A DNA stretch of 64,000 nucleotides. Origin: Puccinia triticina (Eukaryota > Basidiomycota > Pucciniomycetes > Pucciniales > Pucciniaceae). A program made the translations under genes and the position numbers. The DNA lies in contig NC_070561.1 of assembly GCF_026914185.1 (NCBI RefSeq), positions 558,001-622,000 on the forward strand, read 5' to 3'. This document shows positions 33,179 through 45,257 of this stretch, one piece after another (positions within the stretch are counted from its first letter, which is position 1; every line of letters begins with the position of its first letter). Under the pieces are notes generated by a model. The model was given only the letters and a program-made list of their open reading frames with translations. It was not told the DNA's origin and ran no database searches.

Positions 33179-33931
33179 TGAAAAATTATGGAGAACTGAA
33201 AGTGCATTTCTTTTTAGACACGTTGTTCTTAGGCATGTAGAGCTAGTTACAAGTGTTAGACAGGCAAATGGATTTTACCTGAAAGCAGTGCGAGTGGCCG
33301 CCGCTGACTTAAAAGTTGAAAGTAAGGAGTCGTGTGAGCCGTTGTCTGCGCGTCACCGTTGTGCCATTAGCAGCTTGTTCCCGCCTCAATATTTAGGGAG
33401 TCAGTTTTCTCTTACTTGGCCGGGTTTTTCCCAGGCTTGAGCCTTTAGCTGAGGCGGTCCAATAGAGATGCGCTCCCTACGCTTTCTGTTGAACGTAGTG
33501 GTTATCTCAGCGTCTCTTTTTCTCGGCCGTTTTCTCTAGCTCAGGACCTTTCCACTTACTTAGCTCCTTTCCTGTTTGGTTGGGAGTGTTCGTGGTTTGG
33601 GTCTTGTTCTTGAGTTCTGATGCTGCAAGTAACACAATCAAGCGTTTAGCCACAACTGATTAGTTAGCTGGACAGTTCACAGTCACTCACCTTCGGTGTT
33701 GGATGTGATCCTGTCCAGTAACAATGATTGATGGTGCTTGTCCGTTTTTTTGATCTTGCTGTCCTCGGTAGATGTACCTGCTATCATCAGAGTTGATGAA
33801 GTCAGTTTTCCATCTCCGCGGGCAGCTTGGGCTGCGGAAAGAGGTTTGCTTTGCTTACCTGATTCCGCAGCTTTTGTGGTTCGCGGCGCTTTCCTTAGAT
33901 TGCACCATTTGCCAAGGTCTGTATTCCTACA
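33179..33931 (-). repeat. 753-bp solo LTR of a related copia family, TSD GGACT
   Basis: Begins TGTAGGAATACAG (minus strand) and ends ATAATTTTTCA, flanked by GGACT (33174-33178, 33932-33936). Removing it with one GGACT reads AFVDLDWGNCPDT straight into RNase H. It resembles the host element's own LTR but is diverged. Confidence 0.88.
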
Positions 33932-33936
33932 GGACT

Positions 33937-34427
33937 GGGGCAACTGCCCTGACACTTGGCAATCAACCACCAGATATGTGGTGCAAGCGGGGGGACATCT
34001 GATCAATTGGAAATCTACCAAACAAGCAACGGTCTCGCTTTTGACGACTGAAGCTGAATATAAAGCACTCTCAGACCTTTGTCGTGATCTCGCATGGGTG
34101 GCCAATCTCGCTGATGAGACACTAGTCTCTCCTGAACTCAAGAACATCAAAGTCTACATAGATAATCGAGGGGCGCTGGATCTTGCGAAAAGTGAAACTT
34201 TGCAGAACGAATTTCGGACTAAACACATGTCAATCAGGCTGCATTTTGTCAGGGAATTAATAGCGGCTAGCCTTATCAAAACAATCTATGTGAAGACAAC
34301 CAAGAACTCAGCAGACTTCCTCGCCAAACCAACTGGAAGAACCACAATCAAGAAATCTCTGGCGAAGCTAGCGGTAATCCAAGTCTCTGGAGCTGCTTCG
34401 CATCTTGCAACACAAAGCACAGAAGGC
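33937..34427 (+). pseudogene. copia RNase H
   Basis: GNCPDTWQSTTRYVVQAGG, then WKSTKQATVSLLTTEAEYKA, VYIDNRGALDLA and VKTTKNSADFLAKP: the standard RNase H end of copia pol. It is followed by the 3' LTR. Confidence 0.88.
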
Positions 34428-35150
34428 TGTGACAATTCCAGCTTAGGTGAACAGTGTTGTTCTCACAAGTTGAGAAAGACACTGGGAACTAAATCAGCTG
34501 CGGAAACAGGTCAGCAAAGCAAACCATTTCCGCAGTCCAAAATCAGCGCCGCAGGGCTTGAAACTGAATTCATCTTCTTGATGACAGCAGGGACATCGCA
34601 CGCGAGCAGCAAGATTAGGATTCGGGAGAACTCCGGCCCAAGATCACTCATTGAGAGAATTCAGGCTAGCACCAAAGGTAAGCGGTCGTATTCAAACTTA
34701 AGAGAGTAGATCAGAAAGGAGCTAACACCCTTTTCCGTCAATCTAGACAAAGCAGTCAAAGAGAGACAGGCCAATCACACCAATACCTCTCAAAGAGCGT
34801 GGAAAAAATATTGGTAAGTGAATTGCGCTCCAGGCATTGAAAGCAACAACCAAGTGCAGCTGCTGAAGCAACATAAATACAACTTAGATAACGTTGCAAA
34901 TCTTCTGCACCAAATCGCCGACGCCAAGTGAAAAATCACCTGAGTAAAAAGACCACTTTGAGTAAAGCAAACGCAAACCTCAGGATAGGCAAAAGAGATA
35001 GTAGCGAGAGCTAATGCTGAACTCTTGTTTGAAGCAGATTAGCGCAACCATTGACAAAGACTGGTTTCCACTTTACACTCTTCTATCTCAATCTCTATCC
35101 ACTAGTAGAGAGCGGCCAAGGTTCTGCTCTTAGTTCTTTGAATTTTTTCA
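34428..35150 (+). repeat. 3' LTR
   Basis: TGTGACAATTCC...GAATTTTTTCA, next to TTATT at 35151. Confidence 0.9.
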
Positions 35151-35990
35151 TTATTCCTATTCCTTCATGTACTAATTTTATAATTAAGAATTGGCCCCAG
35201 AAAGCGCCCAAAAATGTATTACATACATAAAATTAGTAAAATAAACAAATTACATAAAATTAAACTACATTACATTAAAGAGTAATATTACTTGTGTAAG
35301 AATACCCGTGAAAACATTATGTAGACTTCTACTGAAGCTCTTTCACATGACAATTGGTTATAAACATGTCATGTGACAGAGTCAGGGAAATTAGTCTATT
35401 ATAACATAAATAAATTGCCCACAGCCAAGCCTTGTTCACGTAGACACCCCAGGATACTCCCATAGGGAGGAAAGGACTTAGTGGTTGCACCCACTAAAGT
35501 CCCCTCTATAAATAGAGGCCTATTTGGCCCTCAGGAAAAGATCCCCCAGACCATTCACGGCCCAGAGACTGTAAGTTTGCCGTGAATATTCTCCTCTGCT
35601 ACTACTGTAGCCCCTTTTCCCTTTCAACCATCCCCAGCACACAAAAACCATTGGATTAAATGCTTTCAATTATTAAAAATCCGTTATTAGCATATTTAAA
35701 GCATCATCCTTATAAGTAGTTGCTGTAAGACCTCCGCCTCTGTCAAGCAGCCAATCAGTTTAAGCGCTTACCACCTACTTTTTACGCCAAATTTATTCCA
35801 TGTAATTAATAATTATATATTATTAATTACATAATAAATCCTCCTCTTTTAAAGAGTGTTTAAAACCCTTGTAGTGGCCATATTTACCACGTAACAAGTT
35901 TAGTAATTTACATTACTAGTGTTTACATCAGGACAGTTATAGTGCTAGGGCCCAAAACCCTTAATTTTGACGGTTTTTTGCCCTAAGCTT
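35151..35990. other. AT-rich repeat-like DNA with TATA box
   Basis: No gene. ctctataaatagaggcct (about 35507) followed by C-rich sequence resembles an LTR promoter, but LTR ends were not found. Confidence 0.3.
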
Positions 35991-35999
35991 CATAAACAG

Positions 36000-37830
36000 A
36001 GCTGTCAAGCTCAAGCCACAGGCTTTAATTCGTGAGATTGACCACAGGGGTGGAAAAGAAGTTCCAAAGAATGATTATGAAATAAAAAAAATGAAAAAAT
36101 GTGAAAATTATTTAATTTCTTGCAAATTTCTCAATTACTGCTCAAACCAAGGAGGGAAAATTGGAGAGCACAGTATGGCATGCAACAAGAATGATAAAAA
36201 AAACGGACCTACTTCGCGCAGCAGCGAAAAACTCTTTGCGCACATAATCGACCGTCCCCCGACGTCAATCCCGCTGTGCGCGCAAGCGGAGAAATACTTC
36301 GCGCACAGCGACTTCCCCCAAAAGAAGGAGGGGATTTTTCCCAAATTTTTTTTGATGGATCAAAAAAGGGGGTCTTAACTGCCCTCTCCAAAAAATATTA
36401 GATTTTTTGGAGGTGTCCTTGTCATGTAAAAAAAAAATCATAATATTAATCCAAAAAAAGGCACCCGCTACCCCGATAGCCCACCCCGGGGACTTTTCAC
36501 CGCTAAGACTTCAGCGGTTGGGTACCCAGCCCCTCGAAAAGAAAGTTTGAGGGGCAGCAACTCCGGGCCTGGCTATCCCCCAGCCGCCGTGCCGATGGCC
36601 GGCACAGGCCATCGAGCGGAGTTACACACTCCCCCAATGACAGGCCAGCACCTGTGTGCATGTGGCACAAATTGCCGCTCATCGAGGGGGTGTTCACTCG
36701 GACCCGGTCATCAAGGGAAGTATGTACTCCTCTCGATGACCGGAACGGACCCGGTCATCGAGAGGAGTGAACACCCCCCTCGATGACCGGAACAGACTCG
36801 GTCATCAAGGGAAGGATTTATTCCTCTCAATGACCGGAATGTTCCGGTCATTGAGAGAGGAGTATGTATGTACGTACTCCCCTTGACGTCCCAGTTGCTC
36901 CGGTTGCCGAGAGGAGTGAACACTCCCCTCGTGACCGGAACGTCATCGAGGGAATTTTGTACTCCTGTCAATGACCAAAACAGAGTGGCCATCGAGAGGA
37001 GTACATGATCCCCTCAATGACCGGTAGTCTGTGCTGGCCGGTCATTGGGGAGCGTGTAACTCCGCTCGATGGCCTGTGCCGGCCATCGGCACGGCACGGC
37101 ACGGCGGCTGGGAGTTAGCCGGAGCTGCTGCCCCTCAAACTTTCTTTTCGAGGGGCTGCATACCCAACCGCTTGAGTTTTGGCAGGTCAAAATTCCCTGG
37201 GGTGGGTTATCGGGGCAGGGGGAGCTTATTTTTTGGATTCATGTTATAAAAAAATTTACATGATGGAGGACACCTCCAAAAAATTCCAAGATTTTTTGGA
37301 GGGGGCAAGCAAGACCCCCTCTTTTGATCCAGAAAAACTCCCTCCTTCTTTCGGGGGAAGTCGCTGTGCGCGAAGTATTTTTTGGCTTGCGCGCACAGCA
37401 GGCTTGACGTCGGGGGACGGTCCATTCTGTGCGCGAAGAGTTTTTCGCTGCTGCGCGAAGTAGGTCCAAAAAAAATAAAAAAAATAGAAAACATTTTCAA
37501 TAATCTTTTGGGTGGATGGGCTATCCACCAATTTCAAATTGAACTCAGGGACTGTAGCTGCCCAAATAACCACTAATTTGACTCAATTTATTTGATGCAA
37601 TAAAATCATTGGCAATGGTTTCAAAAATTTTCATTTTTTATCATTCTTGTTGCATGCCATACTGTGCTCTCCAATTTTCCCTCCTTGGTTTGAGCAGTAA
37701 TGAACATTCTGAGAAATTTGCAAGAAATTATTTTTTTTTCACATTTTTCATTTTTTATTTCATAATCATTCTTGGGAACTTATTTTCCACCCCTGTAGCC
37801 AATCTCAGGACTTAAAGGATGTGTCCTGAG
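36000..37830. repeat. ~1.8-kb long inverted repeat (fold-back element)
   Basis: Left arm from about 36000 and right arm to about 37830 are inverted copies along most of their length. Examples: ggggtggaaaagaagttcc (36047) against ggaacttattttccacccc (37776); ggagggaaaattggagagca (36151) against its complement near 37665; gcgcagcagcgaaaaactct (36216) against its complement near 37440; gaggggcagcaactccgg (36549) against its complement near 37125. The centre (about 36690-37030) holds short palindromic units. ORFs here mirror each other and are not genes. Ends near ACAGGGGTGG recall hAT termini, but no 8-bp duplication was found. Confidence 0.85.
36690..37030. repeat. Array of alternating palindromic units
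   Basis: Repeated ccggtcatcgagaggagt and its inverse (actcctctcgatgaccgg) with small changes, at the centre of the long inverted repeat. Confidence 0.8.
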
Positions 37831-38429
37831 CTTCTACATTCAAAAATGTGGAGCCAAAAACATTTGTTAGCCCCCTGTACATAAAAATGTACACTTGGAA
37901 TGGGGAAGTGTAAGAATCGGAGTTACGTTTCCGGTTATGTCCTATTACAAAGGAACTATTCCTCTTTCAACCTTAAAGGTCAAACTCCTGCAAAAAAAAA
38001 AAAAAATGAACGCAAGACCACCGCGTGGGCAGCCTTTGGCCCCCACTGGATCTGCGATGGGGGAAACATTCACACTCCAAACATCCTCCTTCTTATACCC
38101 TTCGGGCAAATCTTGTTGAATGCAAACCTGCTAGCTGTTCTCAGCTACATCCTTTTCATCCGACGGGTTTAGCTTTTCACATGCACCGGGTGCTTTTGAT
38201 CTGTTCCTACTGAATCCTATAGGCGGTATCAGACATCGGGACTTTTCAATTTCTTGGTCTTGCCTTTTTTCTAATCTCCTTTTTCAAATGGTCATCAGAC
38301 AGCTTCTCGCAATCTAAGCTGGCACGGTGTGCAGCCTCCGCTTCTATCTTCCCCTAAAGGTAATGACTCCTACCCTCTCCTTCTCTTTGTACGCCGCTCA
38401 CGGCCTCTTACCTCCGTGACCGCTCTCGG
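37831..38429. other. Intergenic, no gene recognised
   Basis: Contains a 14-base A run (about 37993) and C/T-rich sequence; no coding signal. Confidence 0.4.
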
Positions 38430-39467
38430 TGTGGTAAGCCAATCCTGATCTACCCAGAAAACCAGCAACCATCAATCACAATGCTGTCACACCTCAAGAA
38501 TAAATCCCATACCTCTGGCCCCCTTGTCAGCAAAGCCCAAGCCCCTCAACATCCCCACTCAATGGACATACCCTGGATAATAGTATTCCCTCTTCCCACA
38601 CTCTCCCTCTCTTGGATAAACCCTCTTCCTAGTCTCAAACATCTACCAGATCACATTTTACCCCCTTCTTCTAGTGTTTCCTTAGAACCATGTGCTCAAA
38701 GATGTATAAGCACCCTTGAAACCCTTCACCCTCCAAACCCAACATGATACACATTATGCTAGACATAGCCCCAAACCCCACCTAGATTATTACTTCCTGA
38801 AACACTTCATGAAACACCTGACTCCTCCTATCTTAGATCCTTAGATTACTTCTTCCTGAAACACTTCCTGAAACTCATAACTCCTCCTATCTTAGATCAT
38901 AGAATATTCTACCCCTTTTATGTCTCACATATCCCCTCCTCCAACTAGGAAGATTGCACCATAGCCCCCAGAAGATGGCATCATCCCCACCCACTATTAC
39001 ACCATCATGTGACTCCTTGAACCACTACTCTGACCACATGGCTGTTTCATCCTATAGAAGTAGAATGTTCTATGCTTCCCTGCAGGTTATCCTTGTTTCC
39101 TCATGGCTACTCTTTCTTGTGTATATAAACTGGGTTGTTTTCCTCTTCATTTATTCCCCATCAGATCCTGTCAAAGTAATTCAGATCACTGGTCACCATT
39201 CACTAGCCTAGCTTATGCCATTAAATCAGAGTGGACAAGCTTGATAAGTCTATGCCAAATATATCAGGTTGGACAGACTTTACATTACCTTTAACTTGCT
39301 ATTAGATTAGTAGAAAGTAAACCCTTAGACAAACCTCAAGAATCCTCTATAGCCACACCTTTCCATAAGAGTCCACACTCTTATATTCTTTTTCTTGTTC
39401 CCAGAGAGGCAGCCCATTAAAGCACCATTCCCTCTCCAGCTCTATTCATCCTAAGAGTAGTTCCACA
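38430..39467 (+). repeat. Solo LTR, intact (copy 2 of 2)
   Basis: Same ~1037-bp sequence as the split copy at 6.6-11.4 kb, flanked by TCGGT (38426-38430, 39468-39472). It keeps the uninterrupted gcatcatccccaccc site, so it is the empty-site reference for the copia insertion. Confidence 0.88.
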
Positions 39468-39639
39468 TCGGTATCTACTATATTCATACCTCCTTTGTTT
39501 AGCCGCTCTCGGCCAATCCTTGATATCCTGCTGTTCGCGGCCTGCTTACATCAGTGTCATCGTTTGTGCTAAGGTGCTATTTCCACTTGCGGCTCAGTGC
39601 ATTTGGTTTGAATGCGCAAGCCATCATTTTTAGTCGCAC

Positions 39640-41586
39640 ACGCGAAAGCTATAAGAAAAAAATCTCCATGTGTTGTGAAAAGGGGAAAGTCAAGCTCCCC
39701 TGCCCATTCAAGTTGGCTCCATCCTATCCGCCGTTCCTGAAGAAATTGCTGATCAAATGGCAGGAGAAGGGGGAGATTTCTGTAGATTTCCAGGGAGCAT
39801 GGGTGGGTGCGCATGCAGGGTTTCCGATTGAGTTTGGATACATGCGCTGGAACGCTGGCGAGTACGTAGTTTGGCTGCAGGGGCACCCAACTGGGAAGAC
39901 CGCCAGCGGATTAGCCCGGCCGGCGCGCGGGAGACGGCCAGCCCACGAACCGCACCATGCCAGCGCTGACCGACGGACACGCCGCCGAACTGGGCTCATC
40001 GGTGCCCATCTGCACCTCACACGCCGTCTCCGTCTCCCTGCCCACCTGGAAGGACAACGCCGACTACGAGCTGGGGCTCGACCGAGTCCATGCCAGGCTC
40101 ACCACGGGCTATCCCCGCTTCTTCATCCACCAGGACATCCAGAAGGCTCGCCTGTCTCGCTCTTCTCTCCTCCCTCCGCTCGGACAAGCACTGACATCGC
40201 CTTGGTGTCTGCACAGCTCGCTGAGATCTGTCGCGCTGCCCATGCCCCGTCAGCCCAGGAACGCTGCATCCTCTTCCCGTCCGAGAAAGCCGCCAACCTG
40301 TGCCGGAAGTTTGTTGCCAACCAAGCGCTGAAATCCAGGGAGGTCTCAGCCATCAGATTGGCCCGGCCCCATTCAACCTGCAAATTGCTCATACTTTTGT
40401 TTTGGGAGACAAAGGTCTGGAGGAAGCGGAGCATTGTTGAGAATGTGCTTTGGGAGTCTGTGCTAATCAAGCCACAAGGGATCATGTGGATGCCAAAACC
40501 ATCTTAAAACTGCAATCTTTCATTTATGCTCACAACCCTTACCCAAAATTGTACAGGATGGCTGGTGATATTGTCAAGAGTGGAAAAAAAATCTCAATGG
40601 TTCTGAAGACTGTTCAGGATAGAAATCATGATCTAAGGAGGTATAATGCACCAACATTTGTGGAAGTTGGGCTTGTAATTGAAGGAGAAGGATTCTCAAA
40701 AGTGCCGTGTCAAATTGTGCTACATCAATTTGGGGGCAGGTTGCAGTATATCTTGGACCTGCATTCAGCCTAATTTCCACTGTGGTATCCAATACTTTCC
40801 CCTAAAAGCGGGAAACCACTTATGTAGTATTAAGGTGTTCAAAGTTGAAATCATAAAATTTTCAATGCATAAAATCATAAAATCATAAAACTTTCAAGTG
40901 ATGATTTCATATGTATCATTCTAGAAATGTTGCTCTAATTTGAGTGCTTGGGTGCAACATATTTTTTTCAGCTTAGAATTTTATGATTTTATGGTGTTAT
41001 GATTTTATGCAAGTCAATTAACTTTGAACAAACACCCTATATGTTTTCAAATGGTTAGTACATATCATTAGAATAACGGGATTGTGTTGCTTACTCACAA
41101 AAGGTTTAGTTCAACCGCAAAGGGTCAGTCAACTCAAGTGGATGGTGTACCTTTTATTTTCAAGACCAGGTGTATTCTCCGCAATCCTCTGCGGCAAGAC
41201 TCTTTTTCAAGAGTTGATAGTTCATATGTATGCGTACATCAAGAGCTCAAGGCTGAAATGGTTCAAACAAAATCAGGCGGTAATCAAAGCTCAAATGTAT
41301 TCTGGCCTGGAGGAGCTATAGGGCAGAATGCTGAGCCATTGGGCAGAAAGATTGTGCTACCATGGCCAATTGTATGTTGGCCTATCTTGTGTACGTGGTG
41401 TAGGGAATTTGTTAGTAGCACAAGTATCAGAGTATCATTATGAAGGAGTTATAAATGTTGTCAAAAAATCTGTATTTTTGTAAAAAAAATTGTATTGTGT
41501 GAACTGAGATAGGATAATTTAGAGGCAGGGAAAAATAGGCTGGGGTAAGGTGAATATGTAGGCGGCAAAGCCGCCTCTGAACTCTA
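39640..41586 (+). mobile_element. Decayed Helitron carrying a captured gene fragment
   Basis: Helitron protein pieces appear in order but in different frames: CCEKGKVKLP (about 39670), then FIYAHNPYPKLYRMAGDIV, RRYNAPTFVEVGLVIEGEG and LHQFGGRLQYILDLHSA (40515-40771, the Helitron-like N-terminal domain), then LFQELIVHMYAYIKSSRLKWF (about 41200). The likely 3' end is a hairpin (aggcggcaaagccgcct, 41560-41576) seven bases before CTAG (41583-41586), the classic Helitron terminus. The 5' end was not found. Rep/helicase catalytic parts are missing. Confidence 0.7.
39957..40350 (+). pseudogene. Cystathionine gamma-synthase 5' gene fragment inside Helitron
   Basis: MPALTDGHAAELGSSVPICT, then SHAVSVSLPTWKDNADYELG and GYPRFFIHQDIQK match the N-terminus of fungal cystathionine gamma-synthase (STR2/met-7), which joins cysteine and an activated homoserine in methionine synthesis. 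After an intron (40146-40216, GC donor, AG acceptor) it continues LAEICRAAHAPSAQERCILF and then leaves homology at about 40350. Only the start of the enzyme is present; the PLP-binding lysine region is absent. The retained intron means DNA-level capture. The segment is markedly more GC-rich than its flanks. Confidence 0.75.
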
Positions 41587-42222
41587 GTTACAAATACATG
41601 ACAAATAAGGAGACACGCATTTACGCGTAAAAGGCTAACTCTTTTAATCTTTGACATTCTTACGTTTTTTCATTTACAGCAGACGGATATCCAATGCGAT
41701 TGACCTTGGAAATAGGAGATACGAGAAGCTTGTACTATCAGTAAACTCAAGAACAAACCCACAGATAATTATTGTAAGGAAATAAAAGAGAGCTATTTCC
41801 CTTTGTTGTATTTCCTCATTGTAATATTTTTGTTCTTTTCTATCATCATCATCATTGCAAAATACAAAGCGTTATCGAAGAAATCAATCCTTTAAAGAGA
41901 TCCTTAATAATCCAACTTTGCCATCCTGAATTGTGCCCTCGTTGTCATTAGCTCGTTTGTAGACACTTGTGAGAAATCTATCTCTGGCCTGTCCGATTGC
42001 TCGTTGTAATACTCTAGTCATTACAGGAAGCAGATGGCTTACATAATCGCGATCGACATGAGTTGAATGATGTCACTGATGAGCAGCAGTGGTACATAAC
42101 CTAAATCGGCCAATTACAACATACGTCATCCAGTCAATCGTCCACTCCGGTCTGAGCCAGCCCCACAAGAGTATTCAATACATACACCATCTCGTATCTT
42201 TAGCATATTCTTGCTGGCCGTG
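41587..42222. other. Intergenic (promoter side of branching enzyme)
   Basis: AT-rich, no gene seen. Confidence 0.4.
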
Positions 42223-45200
42223 ATGACGAGCGATTCGGGCAAGCCTCAGCTGGTGGTCGACGACCCCTGGTAAGAGCATCCATCTCACTCGACTGACAGT
42301 CGCCGTGCTGATGAGGAGAATACCCAGGCTAGAGCCATTCACTCAGACTATCGAGGCTCGGTAAGTGACTCGTCTTGATTTTCTCTGCTTCCCCTAGTAC
42401 TACTGACTACCACTGCTGTATATGAATCAGCATTCGAAAGTTTAAAGAATGGCAGACGAAAATCGAAGAGACCGAAGGCGGATTAGATCCATTCTCCAAA
42501 GGGTACGAGAAATTTGGATTGATTGCCCAATCAGACGGATCGATCCTCTACCGTGAATGGGCTCCAGGCGCTCAAAACGCCAGCCTGATCGGCGACTTCA
42601 ATAATTGGGACCGGGAGGCTAACCCGATGAAAAAGGATCAGTTTGGTGTATGGGAATGTCGGGTACCCCCCAAAGGCTCCCAACCCGGTATTGCACATGG
42701 AAGCAAAGTCAAGGTACGTGAACGACTTGAATTACATATTTATTTTATATCAATCGAGCGGTCTGAATCTCACTAACCATATACTCGATCTAAAAAAAAG
42801 ATCTCTATGATTGCACAAAGTGGAGAGCGTATCGAAAGACTCCCGGCTTGGATCAGGTTTATGCTTCATTCCATCTATGGACCACTCGCACTCTTACCTT
42901 GAGAAGAGTGAAAACTTAATTCCATGAACGTGATCATCCTTTCTAGACGAGTGACCCAGGACCTTTCAGTCTCTCCAGTCTATGACGCAATCTACTGGGA
43001 CCCTCCTCAGAAGTATCAGTGGAGAAATAAAAGCCCACCACCATTGGACTCTGTAAAAGTCTACGAAGCACATGGTAAACAAATCATCAAACCCAGCCTT
43101 CCAAAGCCCATTTGATCATCATACTCACACATACGTTGCATCTCCATCAATTCCATTCACCATCATCAGTCGGGATCTCTACTTCTGAAGGTAGGGTAGG
43201 AACATACAAAGAGTTTACTGCCAACGTTCTTCCCCGGATCAAAGCTTTGGGCTACAACGTAGTCCAGATGAGTAAGCTTAAGCCCCGATAAAATACAAAC
43301 ATTAGTAACTTTCAGTTGCTGACTTACCTGTCATGAATATAGTGGCTGTCATGGAACACGCTTATTATGCCAGCTTTGGTTATCAGATTACTAACTTCTT
43401 CTGTGCTAGTAGTCGCTACGGTTTGTTGTTGTTCATTTGACTCTTTTTTTTAGTCACATATCTCATCGGCAATCATACTAACCTTTGGGCTGATCGCGTT
43501 GACTAACAGGAACCCCAGAGGAGCTTATGGAACTAGTCGATGTCGCCCATGGAATGGGCTTGACTGTCTTACTTGATGTGGTCCATTCACATGCCTGTAA
43601 AAATGTCCTGGATGGCATCAATATGTTTGACGGAACCGACCACTGTTATTTCCATGAAGGTCCCAAGGGGCGGCATGAACTATGGGACAGGTGAGTTCAA
43701 GATTTTCTTATTTGAATTCCAAATTGGCAGATGAACTTGGCCAATCATCTTCTCTGGTGATTTTATTTCCTTGCAGCCGTTTGTTCAACTACGGTCACCA
43801 TGAGGTACTACGATTCTTGCTCTCCAATCTCAGGTTCTTCATGGAGCAGTTCAAGTTTGATGGGTTCAGATTTGATGGCGTAACTAGCATGTTGTACAAC
43901 CATCACGGAATTGGAACCGGGTTCTCAGGTGGTTATCATGAGTACTTTGGGCCTGGTGTTGATGAAGAGGGTGTCACGTATCTGATGCTAGTAAGCTTCT
44001 AGTCTTAACTCTATTTGAATCTCCAAGAGAAATTGACCAAGTGAATGGATGGACGTAACAAAAATCCCACAGGCGAATCAATTAGTTCACAAGATCAATC
44101 CTCATGCAATCAGTATTGCTGAGGATGTTTCTGGCATGCCTGGGCTCTGTCGACCGACAATCGAAGGGGGACTTGGCTTTGACTATCGTTTATCGATGGC
44201 AGTACCTGACATGTGGATCAAACTATTGAAGGAAAAGAGGGACGAGGAGTGGGATCTGGGATCGATTTGCTTCACCTTGACCAACCGAAGGTATCGAGAA
44301 AAATCAATCTGCTACTGTGAAAGTCATGATCAAGCTCTCGTTGGGGACAAAACCTTGGCCTTCTGGTTGATGGACAAGGAAATGTATACAAACATGAGCG
44401 ATTTGACCCCATTTACGCCAATGATCGATCGAGGCCTGGCTTTGCACAAGATGATCAGGTGAATGAAATCTTCAAAGGGTTATACCGGTTTCTTATTGTC
44501 AGCCCATGATTGACATCCATCCATTCATCCCAGACTTATAACCCATGCTCTTGGCGGTGAAGGATATCTGAATTTCGAAGGGAATGAGTTCGGACAGTAA
44601 GTGGTTGATAAAAACTTTTGCAGGCAAACATCGTTACATCCGGTGATTGTCTCCGCGGACATTGACCCTTTTATTCAAGTCCAGAGTGGCTGGATTTCCC
44701 TCGAGAGGGAAACGGGAACTCCTTCCATTACGCACGTCGACAATGGAACGTGGTCGATGACCCGTTGTTGCGCTACAAATATCTCAACAACTTTGATGCT
44801 GCTATGAACAACTTGGAGGCGAAGCACAAGTGGCTTTCCAGCCCGCACACCTATGTTTCCCTCAAGCACGAAGTAAGTGAGGTCACTCACGATTACGTGG
44901 GGCCTCTTTTTTAATCAGGAAATAATAATGAATGGGACCAACAAATCCCAATTGACATCATTTTTCGACTTTGCTTTTCAGTCCGATAGAGTGGTTGCAT
45001 TCGAACGAGGAAAACTGTTGTTTATTTTCAACTTCCACCCGACCCAATCCTATACAGATTACCGAATCGGCGTCGAATGGGAAGGTAAATACGAGGTGGT
45101 ACTCTGTAGTGATGAAAAGGCACGCTTCGGAGGACACGATCGAGTGGATCTTCAGTCTGAATACTTCACGACACAGATGGAGTGGAACAACCGGAAGAAC

Positions 45201-45257
45201 TACGTCCAGGTTTATCTGCCCAGTCGAATGGTATTGGTCCTCGGATTAAAGCCGTGA
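42223..45257 (+). CDS. GLC3: 1,4-alpha-glucan (glycogen) branching enzyme, 13 exons, 679 aa
   Basis: Cuts an alpha-1,4 chain and rejoins it through an alpha-1,6 link during cytosolic glycogen synthesis. N-terminal CBM48: [22 protein letters not shown]13 barrel: LLDVVHSHA, nucleophile Asp in [10 protein letters not shown], acid/base Glu in [11 protein letters not shown], third Asp in [12 protein letters not shown]; substrate loops [12 protein letters not shown] and [16 protein letters not shown]. The C-terminal all-beta domain ends [14 protein letters not shown]. Exons: 42223-42269, 42328-42360, 42431-42713, 42801-42856, 42947-43074, 43170-43271, 43343-43420, 43510-43690, 43777-43990, 44073-44458, 44534-44596, 44680-44872, 44982-45257; the sum is 2040 nt and every junction is in phase. 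Length is normal for the family and all catalytic residues are present, so it looks functional. Confidence 0.97.

Larger units (their letters stand above)
27413..35150 (+). mobile_element. Full-length but defective Ty1/copia element with three nested insertions
   Basis: LTRs 27413-28134 (722 bp) and 34428-35150 (723 bp), both TGTGA...TTTTTTCA, flanked by TTATT on each side (27408-27412, 35151-35155). LTRs differ at roughly 3% of sites by eye. The interior runs gag, zinc knuckle, protease, integrase, RT, RNase H on the plus strand, with premature stops and frameshifts. Three later insertions sit in it: 29773-30046, 31209-32307 and 33179-33931. Confidence 0.93.

Noticed and set aside
36135..37573. 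Many overlapping ORFs on both strands
   Set aside because: They mirror each other across the long inverted repeat; low-complexity translations without domains.
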